Positions 1 through 7,802 of a DNA stretch of 57,155 nucleotides are shown here, in pieces (position 1 is the first letter of the stretch; each line of letters opens with the position of its first letter). The DNA comes from Anaerolineales bacterium. GTDB lineage: Bacteria; Chloroflexota; Anaerolineae; Anaerolineales; Villigracilaceae. The stretch lies in assembly GCA_016927315.1 (NCBI GenBank), contig JAFGMV010000109.1:1-57155 (forward strand). The letters run 5' to 3'. The position numbers and the translations under genes were made by a program. The notes beneath the pieces were generated by a model. The model had not been told where the DNA came from. It saw nothing but the letters and a program-made list of their open reading frames with translations, and did no database searches.

Positions 1-1113
1 CTGGTATACAATCACGCCCCAAATGTCTGGAATTAGTACACAAATAGATCGAGCAAGATGGGGAAACATCTTTTCTGTAGCTTGCATTTGGGCCAAGGTA
101 CGTCCAATTTCATTTACAGTAGCTACCTGGTGTGCATGCTTTTGAGTGTGTTCGTGCATTTTTGATCGCTGCAGGGCATTCGCAGCTGTATTCGCGATAG
201 CAGCCAGGAGATGTTGCTGAAATTCGGAGAACGGTTGGTCCTTGCCAACCCACAAAACGCCGACAACTTGTTGGTCTGTTTCCAGGGGAAGACATAGAAC
301 AGATGAGAGATTGGCGATTAAGTCCTGTTGTGAAAGGTTAGGATCGTTCCGTGTATTCTCACTGATATACGACTGGCCGCTTTTAATCACCTTCTTGGTA
401 ATACCGTCTTTTAGTGCGCGTCTCCCGGTCCAAAAGTCCCATGACCCGTAACCTAATTCGATTTCAAGATCATCATCTTCAAGGTTACTTGTGATAATGG
501 CCGCTCCGCGGACGCCAAATATGGAAATAATCTGGTCCAGGATGATGGGGAGCATTTCCTGGCGGTTTTTGGCAGTCCTGAGCGCTGCATTGACCCGCCC
601 TAACAGTTCAAGCTCTTGTGTGCGGCGCTGACTGGTTTCGTATAAGGTGCGTTCAGTTGTTCTTGTTGTGGTTATATCCCGGAGTATCGACAGGACGGCA
701 GAGCGACCTTTGTAATTAATGGGATTGGTTGAATACTCAATTTCACTTACTCTTCCGTCATTTTTTCTGTGGAGACATTGACCGGTTTGAGGTGCGCCCC
801 ATTGGTGTTTATGTTGGCGGTCGATAAGGTCAGATAATTGCAGCTTTGGTAATTCAGCAGGCGAAAAACCAAATAACTTACAGGCTGCTTCGTTTACTTC
901 AAGAATTTCCTCAGACTCTTGGTCGAAAACTAAAACTGGAAGAGGGTTCTCGCTTACATAGTTCGCAAATGTATTCGGTTTCAGTCCTTTTGGTTTCATC
1001 AAAGCTCGCTGTTTGAAATACCCTGTGTTTTGTTTGACTGACACGATGATAGCGTCTTTACTATTGTACAGGGTTATGGAAAAAACATGATTGTTTTTTG
1101 GTATCAAATTCAT
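1..1113 (-). CDS. PAS/GAF-domain signalling protein, C-terminus cut by window edge
   Basis: The reverse frame is open from an ATG at 1113 to the window edge, giving 371 residues without a stop. A PAS domain lies around residues 50-165 (PLPVLVFD near its start, then EVNEAACKLFG), followed by a short helical linker and a GAF domain around 185-330 (WVGKDQPFSEFQQ near its end). A second GAF-like segment seems to begin at the edge. Such proteins usually end in a histidine kinase, GGDEF or phosphatase domain, which would lie outside this window, so the output is unknown. The ATG at 1113 follows AGGAAAGG with good spacing; a second ATG at 999 would trim 38 residues. It is divergent from the epimerase-like gene. 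Confidence 0.8.
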   Translation of the reverse strand, partial: MNLIPKNNHVFSITLYNSKDAIIVSVKQNTGYFKQRALMKPKGLKPNTFANYVSENPLPVLVFDQESEEILEVNEAACKLFGFSPAELPKLQLSDLIDRQHKHQWGAPQTGQCLHRKNDGRVSEIEYSTNPINYKGRSAVLSILRDITTTRTTERTLYETSQRRTQELELLGRVNAALRTAKNRQEMLPIILDQIISIFGVRGAAIITSNLEDDDLEIELGYGSWDFWTGRRALKDGITKKVIKSGQSYISENTRNDPNLSQQDLIANLSSVLCLPLETDQQVVGVLWVGKDQPFSEFQQHLLAAIANTAANALQRSKMHEHTQKHAHQVATVNEIGRTLAQMQATEKMFPHLARSICVLIPDIWGVIVYQ

Positions 1114-1242
1114 TACCTTTCCTGGCAGCCTCTGCAGGCAGCGGATAATCGCCGGGTGTAAGGAAATATTTTCAGGTTTATTCTCCCAATATCTTTCTGG
1201 TTGCTGCTTGGGTACCAAACTTTATTGGGCCAATCTTCCTGC

Positions 1243-1248
1243 TATAAT
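1243..1248 (+). promoter_or_regulatory. -10 box of the epimerase-like gene, apparently leaderless
   Basis: TATAAT ends 7 bases before the ATG at 1256, so transcription would start at or next to the start codon. No ribosome binding site can fit between. The -35 region is weak. Confidence 0.45.
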
Positions 1249-1255
1249 TTGAAGC

Positions 1256-2245
1256 ATGATTTTGGTTACTGGTGGGACCGGTTTTATCGGAAGAGCTTTG
1301 ATCCGTCACCTGGTAGCAAACGGGTATGCGGTGCGGACTTTAATTCGTCCGTCTCTGAATAGTCCGCGTTTGCCAGTTGGTGTGCCGGTTGAAGTCGCTG
1401 TGGTCAGCCTCGGAGATGTACGCGGAATTCGTGCCGCACTGCGAGATATTGATATGGTCTTTCATCTTGTCAGTGCTGAAGGACAGGGCCAAAATGCCGA
1501 TCTATTGGCAACAGATATTCAGGGCACGAAAAATCTTGCTCAGGCAGCCGCAGATGCAGAAATCAAGCGCTTATTCTATGTCAGCCATCTGGGAGCAGAT
1601 CGTGCTTCCGGGTTTCCCGTATTGAAAGCCAAGGGTATTGCAGAAGAACATATCCGGTGCAGTGGTGTGCCTTACACAATTTTCAGGACGTCAATTGTCT
1701 ATGGGCCGGAAGATCACTTTACGACAGTTCTAGCCCGTTTGATGAAGTTATCTCCCCTGATTTTTCCAATACCCGGGAATCATGAGACCTTGATACAACC
1801 TCTGTGGATTGAAGACCTGGTAACCTGTATGCTCTGGTCCATTGACCAGCCGGAGATGGTCAACCAGACCTATGAAATGGGAGGCAGTGAATATTTCAGG
1901 CTGGGACAGGTTGTTCATATTTTGCTAGCCAATATGAATATCCGTCGTTTTCCTGTTTCTTTGTCTACTCCGACCTTACGTGCTTTGATAGTCCTGATGT
2001 CTTCCTGGGTGAAAGAATTCCCGATATCAAGTTTCTGGCTGGATTATTTTGCAGTAAATCGAACCTGCCCGATGGACAATCTGCCGCGTTACTTCGGTTT
2101 GATGCCGGCGCGTTTTACATATCGACTGGAATACTTGCGAAAACCGGCCTGGTATGCAGTTATCTGGCAGTTAATCACTGGATGGGGGGTAACTTTTTTC
2201 CAGGGAATTCGTAAAGCGCTGCAATCACTGCGTTCATCCCGTTAA
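1256..2245 (+). CDS. NAD(P)-binding SDR-type epimerase/dehydratase-like protein
   Basis: The 329-residue product begins with a Rossmann fold: TGGTGFIG at residues 5-12 matches the glycine-rich NAD(P) motif of atypical (extended) short-chain dehydrogenases. The family includes nucleotide-sugar epimerases and the NDUFA9-like group of NAD-binding proteins. The classical YxxxK pair is not clear; a segment with RLFYVSHLGAD sits where the active-site strand is expected. That makes an NmrA/NDUFA9-like (possibly non-catalytic or atypical) protein more likely than a true epimerase. The substrate cannot be read from sequence. It appears to be transcribed from a leaderless promoter just upstream. A decayed acetyltransferase gene follows 6 bases after the stop. 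Confidence 0.8.
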   Translation: MILVTGGTGFIGRALIRHLVANGYAVRTLIRPSLNSPRLPVGVPVEVAVVSLGDVRGIRAALRDIDMVFHLVSAEGQGQNADLLATDIQGTKNLAQAAADAEIKRLFYVSHLGADRASGFPVLKAKGIAEEHIRCSGVPYTIFRTSIVYGPEDHFTTVLARLMKLSPLIFPIPGNHETLIQPLWIEDLVTCMLWSIDQPEMVNQTYEMGGSEYFRLGQVVHILLANMNIRRFPVSLSTPTLRALIVLMSSWVKEFPISSFWLDYFAVNRTCPMDNLPRYFGLMPARFTYRLEYLRKPAWYAVIWQLITGWGVTFFQGIRKALQSLRSSR

Positions 2246-2251
2246 TCGGCG

Positions 2252-2611
2252 ATGAATCTTCCCTGGACGATCCAGTCATTGAATACGCCTGATGAGATGG
2301 TCGCTGTAGAAGCGTTACTGCGGTTGGTTTGGCCGGGGAATGAGACAGAGGTCCTGCCCGTTCATATCTTGATCACTGCTGTGGAAAATGGCGGACTGGT
2401 CTTGGGGGCTTGTAAAGATGGCGCCGGGGTTGAAAAGAGTTTACTGGGCTTCCTGTTCGGGTTTCCTGGAGTTGAATATGTCACGTGGAGTACGGCATGT
2501 TGGGGATCTCTCACGAAAGCCGATGACCTTGGAACATTTTCAACGAACCGGCATCCAGCCGTGGTGCCAGACGACTCTAAACGCTGCCAGGTTACCAACC
2601 CCACCGGATAA
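2252..2611 (+). pseudogene. Decayed GNAT-type acetyltransferase gene
   Basis: The first 70 or so residues (LNTPDEMVAVEALLRLVWPG, then NGGLVLGA and LLGFLFGFPG) look like the N-terminus of a GNAT-superfamily protein that is common in Chloroflexota. After FGFPG the frame loses resemblance. About 30 bases further on, another frame carries MLGISHESR, close to the MLGVHPDYR acetyl-CoA loop expected next, and then stops. I read this as a deletion and frameshift leaving a non-functional remnant: the 119-residue open frame lacks the acetyl-CoA-binding half. The family call rests on recalled similarity. Confidence 0.6.
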
Positions 2612-2774
2612 TTTCCAATCCCCGATAACGGCGTTGCCGCGCCCTTAACCTGAGATCCAGTTCCCATCAGGCAGGTTATGACGTACAATATACAGTGTAC
2701 TTTCTGCTTGGTCACAATGAAAACCAAAGCCATAATATCGATTGTTCGGCACTTTTTAGAGAAGGAGAAGAATA

Positions 2775-3098
2775 ATGCCTGATATTCCCTTGAATTTGAC
2801 AAACTTGGTGCTCGTAGCTTTTTTTGTCGAGGCGCTGATCCAAACCGTAAAACCTATCTATGACAAGGAAAAAGGTTGGAATTTTGACGTAGTATTGGCA
2901 TTGATTGTTGGCATTTTCGTTTGTTTACTGACCGGGACGGATATCTTCAAGTTGGTTGGTTTGGAGGTCACTATTCCATTGGTTGGGACCATATTGACAG
3001 GTATTATGGCCAGCCGCGGTTCGAACGTGGTCCATGATATCTTTAAGTGGCTGCGTGAAACCAGCACTTCCGTCGGGAATTCCGGCCCTGTAGGGTAA
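2775..3098 (+). CDS. Holin-like small membrane protein
   Basis: This 107-residue protein has hydrophobic segments at about 8-24, 40-56 and 66-84, separated by short charged loops (KPIYDKEKGW), and ends in a short polar tail. The pattern, with ILTGIMASRGSNVVHDIF near the C-terminus, resembles small membrane proteins annotated as phage holins or their relatives. Holins make pores that release lysins, but there is no endolysin or other phage gene beside it, so a host role or an orphan relic is possible. AAGGAG sits 8 bases before the ATG. A strong hairpin follows the stop. Confidence 0.65.
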   Translation: MPDIPLNLTNLVLVAFFVEALIQTVKPIYDKEKGWNFDVVLALIVGIFVCLLTGTDIFKLVGLEVTIPLVGTILTGIMASRGSNVVHDIFKWLRETSTSVGNSGPVG

Positions 3099-3123
3099 TT
3101 TCATGTAGCACTGCTGTGTGACG

Positions 3124-3163
3124 AATAGTGAACGGGCGGCCATTTGGCCGCCCGTTCACTATT
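3124..3163. terminator. Perfect 18-bp hairpin between convergent genes
   Basis: Two perfect 18-base arms (AATAGTGAACGGGCGGCC and its complement) flank a 4-base ATTT loop. It lies between the ends of the holin-like gene and the convergent membrane-protein gene. No U tract follows on either side, so it may block transcription in both directions by structure, or protect the 3' ends. Confidence 0.65.
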
Positions 3164-3210
3164 GAATGGAGAGATTAGCTGGCGTGCTAATTTGGTTATC
3201 TAAACTTGTG

Positions 3211-3915
3211 TTACCTCCAGGTCCTCTGGTGTTCGTCTCCAGCCTGGGCGCTCATACCCACCGGGTGGTAGCTTGGCTCTGGCCGAACCGTATGTTGTGT
3301 TACAGCCGGCTTTGGTTTTGGCTCTGGCCGCATATACGTATTTGCTGCGTAAGAGGGTGTTGCGGATGGGCGATTCGATGTTTGGAAAACGTTTTGACGT
3401 GTCTCGTCCATTGTGAAAAGTCGTTCCCCGGCAATTGAGAAAGCGCCAATGATCAGCACCCGGATCAACCAGACCATGATTGCCACAAAGACCGGTACTG
3501 CCTTGGTCAGGGTTGTCGGGTTGATCAGTTGGCTGCTGGCTGCGGTGTGACTGGTGATTGCAATGGAGACCCCCCACCAGGTTAATAACGCGTTCATCGT
3601 TGCGGCCAGAAGCCAGGCGCCGAACAGGTACCAGACTTCGGCAGGTTCGTCGCGGCCCTGTTCGGGGGTGAAAAGGCGCGCAATACCTGCAAAATCAATA
3701 CCGCAAAAAGCCAGTGACAATATGGTCGCCCAGCGGATGCCGATAAATTTCAGGTCCCGGCCTAGCAGGTCGGTAAGTGCAAAGTCCGTTGTGCTGTAGT
3801 TAAAGATCTCGAATGCCAGCAGGGCGCCCAAAATCATATAACCAAATAAAGCGCCGCGTTGCAGGCTGGATTTCCTGAGAAAGGGGATCAGTTGGATTGG
3901 GTAAGTGCGGTTCAT
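3211..3915 (-). CDS. Multi-pass membrane protein of unknown function
   Basis: The 234-residue protein has four hydrophobic segments at roughly 20-42, 62-82, 95-118 and 138-165, and then a polar, Pro-rich cytoplasmic-looking tail of about 60 residues with repeated PEPKPKP-type runs. I do not recognise a named family or any catalytic motif. The start is well supported: GGAGGTGAGCC lies directly before the ATG at 3915. The gene stands alone, divergent from nothing close (170 bases separate it from the hydrolase gene upstream) and converges on the holin-like gene. A structural or transport-associated role is possible but not shown. Confidence 0.7.
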   Translation of the reverse strand: MNRTYPIQLIPFLRKSSLQRGALFGYMILGALLAFEIFNYSTTDFALTDLLGRDLKFIGIRWATILSLAFCGIDFAGIARLFTPEQGRDEPAEVWYLFGAWLLAATMNALLTWWGVSIAITSHTAASSQLINPTTLTKAVPVFVAIMVWLIRVLIIGAFSIAGERLFTMDETRQNVFQTSNRPSATPSYAANTYMRPEPKPKPAVTQHTVRPEPSYHPVGMSAQAGDEHQRTWR

Positions 3916-4184
3916 GGCTCACCTCCGTTAGGATGCCATCAAAGAGAAACTCAATCAGTATCATAAATATAGAACAAAAGTTCTAATATGTCAAGAGGCA
4001 ATTAGGGCAATCACATTAGAAAAAATTCCCATCATAACGCTGTCATTGCGAAGGTGTTAACCCGAAGCAATGACAGTTCACTCTTGTTTTTGACTGTAAA
4101 TAATCCAAATGCGATTACCCCAGAGGCAATCCCTTCCATAAACCTTAAAATATTCCGGGATGGTCCCCCCTCGCCTGTCATCGG

Positions 4185-5222
4185 TTATGGCCTGGATTCA
4201 AAGGCTTGATCGAAAAAACTCCTCATCCGGCTGGCATACGCCTCCGGGCGTTTTGCAGGTCCATCACAGTGATTCGCTTCCGGTATAACCCATAGCTCCG
4301 CCTGTTCCCCTGCATGGTCCAGATAAAAAGCAATGTACTCAGATTCTGCTCCAAACAAGGGATGAGGGTTCCCTCCGGCCACCAGCATGACCGGTCTTGG
4401 TTCGATCGATCCAATGATATCGATCAGGGCAGGTGGGATGTCCGTATCGGTCCGTTGGGACAGCATCTGATCGAGAATAGGATTGGAAACAGAAGCCAGC
4501 AGGGTCAGCCAGTTATCTGGCGGGGGAGCATCCTTTGCGTTTAGGCCGGCTGGCCCATCCGCCCAGACTGCCGCAAGCTGTGGGTTGAAAGCGGCGCTGT
4601 GGATTGCAATCTGTCCCCCGATCGAGCAGCCGGCGATGCCGATCCTGTCTGGGTCGACTTCGGGACGTTTATCCAGGTACTCCAGGGCACCCTCCACATC
4701 GTATCGATCTCTCCAACCGTAGGTACGCTGGTCGCCCTCGCTCTCTCCGGACGCGCGTTCGTCATACAGGAGAACCCCATATCCGGCTTCCACCAATACT
4801 TTTGCCTGCCAGAGCATGGAGGTACGGTTACCGCCGGACCCGTGCAGCAGAATGATGGTGGCGCCGTTTTCTGAAGGCACAAACCAGCCATATAAGGTTA
4901 AATTATCCCCGCCGGTGAACGCGATTTCCTCAACAATGAAAGGTAAATCAGTCGGAAGTGACACCTGGCTTGGCGCCGGGGTGGTATCTTGCCGGATAAT
5001 CTGGGCGTCCTTGTAAACCAATACCCCGCCGGCAATGACCAGGATTGCCAGCAGTGTAAAGCCAGACAGGCGCAGTACATAGAGTATTCTTTTCTTGGGT
5101 GTGGCGGTTTCTTCCATGGTTTGTTTCTGATTCCGTTTGTTATGCAGGTAAATGGGGAGCAGTAAAAATGCCGTCAGGGCCACTGTAACCAGAATATCAA
5201 TTCCAAGATTCAACATATACAT
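4185..5222 (-). CDS. Membrane-anchored alpha/beta hydrolase
   Basis: After two N-terminal hydrophobic segments (about residues 5-27 and 52-72 from the chosen start) comes an alpha/beta-hydrolase fold. IILLHGSGGN is the oxyanion-region HG motif, GCSIGG the nucleophile elbow (GxSxG) with Ser as nucleophile, and EANHCDG holds the likely catalytic His. Proteins of this layout are related to dienelactone-hydrolase and BAAT-like hydrolases; substrate unknown. The catalytic domain should lie outside the membrane or be membrane-tethered. I chose the ATG at 5222 because AAAGGAA precedes it by about 8 bases; an upstream in-frame ATG at 5267 has no such site. Confidence 0.85.
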   Translation of the reverse strand: MYMLNLGIDILVTVALTAFLLLPIYLHNKRNQKQTMEETATPKKRILYVLRLSGFTLLAILVIAGGVLVYKDAQIIRQDTTPAPSQVSLPTDLPFIVEEIAFTGGDNLTLYGWFVPSENGATIILLHGSGGNRTSMLWQAKVLVEAGYGVLLYDERASGESEGDQRTYGWRDRYDVEGALEYLDKRPEVDPDRIGIAGCSIGGQIAIHSAAFNPQLAAVWADGPAGLNAKDAPPPDNWLTLLASVSNPILDQMLSQRTDTDIPPALIDIIGSIEPRPVMLVAGGNPHPLFGAESEYIAFYLDHAGEQAELWVIPEANHCDGPAKRPEAYASRMRSFFDQAFESRP

Positions 5223-5373
5223 TTTCCATTTCCTTTGGTAATTTGCGAGACTTACTGCTTCTTGCATAACTCGGTGAACTTTTAGAAATCAAATCACGGG
5301 TAAATTGCGACTATCAGGTTAAAATGTTTACGCAGCACTCTGTAATTCTAATCATTTTCTTATGTCTTGCTGC

Positions 5374-5402
5374 TTGACTTTTGATTGTTTTCAGGATAAA
5401 AC
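5374..5402 (+). promoter_or_regulatory. Promoter of the TetR-ABC exporter operon
   Basis: TTGACT at 5374-5379 and TAAAAC at 5397-5402 are 17 bases apart. The -10 abuts the palindrome listed next, so repressor binding would block polymerase. Confidence 0.5.
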
Positions 5403-5421
5403 TTACCGAACGTTTAGTAAG
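5402..5421 (+). promoter_or_regulatory. Palindromic operator, probable TetR binding site
   Basis: CTTACCGAACGTTTAGTAAG is an inverted repeat with outer arms CTTAC/GTAAG and a palindromic AACGTT centre (16 of 20 positions symmetric). It ends 14 bases before the tetR start codon and overlaps the -10 box, the normal place for an autorepressing TetR operator. Confidence 0.65.
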
Positions 5422-5435
5422 ATATTGGAGAGATC

Positions 5436-6035
5436 ATGGAAGAAGCTCGTCCCGGGCGTGTTGGGAAACAGTATATTCTTGAAGTGGCCGAACAATTATT
5501 CACAGATCGAGGCTACAAATCGACCTCGATCCGGGATATTGCCCAGGCCAGCGGCGTGACAAATGCTGCCATCTATTATCATTTTCCTGATAAGGAAGCC
5601 TTGTTTGATGAGGTGATGGAATTGCATGCCCGGCGTATCGGAGCGTGTATGGCCCAGGCAATCGATGGGACCGGCGCCCCTCGCGAGCGCATCCGGGCGA
5701 TCCTGCTGCGGATCGTTCACCTGCTTGCCTCACAGCAGTCCCCTTATTTTATGCTTCGCCGTGATCCCCCTGAGTTTAAACGCAGACAGGGCCATGCGCA
5801 TTTCGGAAAGATTATGAAAGCATTCTTCGCCCCCCTGGAACAGGCGCTGGAAGACGCCATTCGGGCTGGCGAACTGAATGGGGTGTTCAACCCTCCGGAG
5901 GCCGCCGCGATCGTTGTTGGTATGCTGCATGGTCTTTACCAACGCCGCCAGGCGCTGACAGACAGCGTTACACTGTCTGAAGAGGATATCGATTTGCTCG
6001 TAGATATTATCTTAAAAGGATTTGCAAAGGATTAA
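5436..6035 (+). CDS. TetR/AcrR-family transcriptional repressor
   Basis: The 199-residue protein has the standard TetR N-terminal helix-turn-helix at about residues 8-55. KSTSIRDIAQASGVTNAAIYYHF is the recognition helix region typical of the family, ending YYHFPDKEALF. The rest is an all-helical ligand-binding domain with no readable ligand specificity. The gene is the first of an apparent operon with the two ABC exporter subunits (3-base gap to the next start), and a palindrome sits over its promoter. It therefore most likely represses itself and the exporter until a transported compound binds it. TTGGAGAG precedes the ATG. Confidence 0.9.
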   Translation: MEEARPGRVGKQYILEVAEQLFTDRGYKSTSIRDIAQASGVTNAAIYYHFPDKEALFDEVMELHARRIGACMAQAIDGTGAPRERIRAILLRIVHLLASQQSPYFMLRRDPPEFKRRQGHAHFGKIMKAFFAPLEQALEDAIRAGELNGVFNPPEAAAIVVGMLHGLYQRRQALTDSVTLSEEDIDLLVDIILKGFAKD

Positions 6036-6038
6036 ACC

Positions 6039-7802
6039 ATGACAGGACTTCGTCGTATGTTCGTTTATTTGGGAAATTACTGGTTGACAGCCCTGGCGGC
6101 TTTAATCAGTGTTTTTCTGGTCAATGCCGCCAATCTGTACGCGCCTCAGCTTTTGCGTCAGTTGATCGATAAAGGGATTACTCCACTAGATATGAATGTT
6201 GTCTGGTGGGTGACCGGGCTGCTGGTTGTGGTCGCCATCGGACGTGGTCTGTTTAATTTTTTGCAGGGTTATCTGGGGGAGGTAACTTCCCAAGGAGTGG
6301 CTTACGACCTGCGTAACGCCATTTTTGAGAAGCTGCAAAATCTGAGTTTTTCCTACCACGACCGTTCACAAACCGGAAAATTGATGACCCGCATGACCTC
6401 CGATGTCGAACTGGTGCGGATGTTCATCGGACAGGGGTTGGTGCAGCTGCTCTCCGGTCTGGTCCTGTTGATCGGTACGCTGGCAATTCTATTCAGCATG
6501 AACTGGCAGTTAACCTTACTGCTCTTGTTGATGTTTCCGGCGATTGGCATCATCTTCATGCTCTTCGTGCGCCAGATTATGCCGCTCTCCAGTACGGTGC
6601 AGAAAAAGTTGGGCGCACTGAATACGGTGTTACAGGAGAACCTGTCTGGGATGAGGATTGTCAAGGCATTTGCCCGGGAAGAACATGAAATAGAACGCTA
6701 CCACGTCCGCAACATGGATTTGCTGGATGCCAATATTTCACTGATCAAGCTTTTCACAACCTTTTTCCCCCTGATCTTCTTCATTGCCAATTTGGGGTCA
6801 GTGGCAGTGGTTGGTGTCGGTGGTTTGATGGTGATCAATGCCACGCTTTCTCTGGGAGAACTGGTGGCTTTCATCGGATACCTGATGTACCTGCTGATGC
6901 CGATGTTCATCCTGGGGATGATCGGGGCCATGCTCTCGCGTGCCGAAGCCTCAGCCCAGCGTTTGTTCGACGTGCTGGATGCCCAGTCGGAAGTCAGGGA
7001 AAAAGACGGGGCTGTTGAACTGCCCGAGATCAAAGGCCGGATTGAGTTTGAAAATGTTTCCTTCCGTTATGTGGGCGCTGAGTCGGATGTAGTCAATGAG
7101 ATGAGTTTCCTGGCTGAACCCGGCCAGACGATTGCCATCTTGGGGCAGACCGGGGCGGGAAAATCTTCGATCATCAACCTGATCCCGCGCTTCTATGATG
7201 TGACCTCTGGACGGGTCTTGATCGATGGGTACGATGTGCGTGATTTGACAATCGATTCACTGCGCCGTCAAATCGGGATTGTCCTGCAGGAAACAACCCT
7301 GTTCACCGGCTCTATTCGGGAAAATATTGCCTATGGACGTCCGGAAGCAACCTTGGAAGAAGTCACGGCGGCTGCCAAAGCTGCCCAGGCTCACGACTTC
7401 ATCATGGAGCAGGCGGATGGTTATGACACACTGGTAGGGGAACGTGGTGTTGGCCTTTCGGGTGGCCAGAAGCAGCGGGTGGCAATTGCACGCGCCCTGC
7501 TGCTTGACCCGCGTGTCTTGATCATGGATGATTCTACCTCCTCGGTCGATGCCGAGACGGAATACAAAATCCAGCAGGCGCTGGATGAACTTCAAAAGGG
7601 CCGCACAACCTTTGTCATTGCACAGCGTATCAGCACGGTTCGGAAAGCGGACAAAATCCTGCTGCTCGATAAAGGCCGGTTGGCGGCCGCAGGGACACAC
7701 CAGTCTCTGATGAAAAGCAACGAAATTTATGTCGAAATACTGGAAACACAGTTCGGTGATCGTACTGACATTGTGGTTGCAGCTCAGGAGGTGTCCTCAT
7801 GA
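6039..7802 (+). CDS. ABC exporter subunit 1, degenerate-site half (permease-ATPase)
   Basis: This 587-residue half-transporter has six hydrophobic helices (about residues 15-300) and an ATPase domain. Walker A is GQTGAGKS (369-376), the signature LSGGQ (473-477), and Walker B ends IMDD (497-498). Two departures from the norm matter: the catalytic Glu after Walker B is Asp498, and the switch His is Gln529 (IAQRIST). In heterodimeric exporters such as TM287/288 and BmrCD this combination marks the subunit that supplies the non-hydrolysing ATP site. It pairs with the next gene, which overlaps by ATGA. Likely drug or lipid export; substrate unknown. Confidence 0.9.
   Translation: MTGLRRMFVYLGNYWLTALAALISVFLVNAANLYAPQLLRQLIDKGITPLDMNVVWWVTGLLVVVAIGRGLFNFLQGYLGEVTSQGVAYDLRNAIFEKLQNLSFSYHDRSQTGKLMTRMTSDVELVRMFIGQGLVQLLSGLVLLIGTLAILFSMNWQLTLLLLLMFPAIGIIFMLFVRQIMPLSSTVQKKLGALNTVLQENLSGMRIVKAFAREEHEIERYHVRNMDLLDANISLIKLFTTFFPLIFFIANLGSVAVVGVGGLMVINATLSLGELVAFIGYLMYLLMPMFILGMIGAMLSRAEASAQRLFDVLDAQSEVREKDGAVELPEIKGRIEFENVSFRYVGAESDVVNEMSFLAEPGQTIAILGQTGAGKSSIINLIPRFYDVTSGRVLIDGYDVRDLTIDSLRRQIGIVLQETTLFTGSIRENIAYGRPEATLEEVTAAAKAAQAHDFIMEQADGYDTLVGERGVGLSGGQKQRVAIARALLLDPRVLIMDDSTSSVDAETEYKIQQALDELQKGRTTFVIAQRISTVRKADKILLLDKGRLAAAGTHQSLMKSNEIYVEILETQFGDRTDIVVAAQEVSS

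Noticed and set aside
2362-2802. A minus-strand frame across the acetyltransferase remnant
   Set aside because: It matches the complement of the decayed gene and has no recognised domain.
2775-3098. Prophage remnant
   Set aside because: Only a holin-like gene is present; no integrase, capsid or lysin gene accompanies it.
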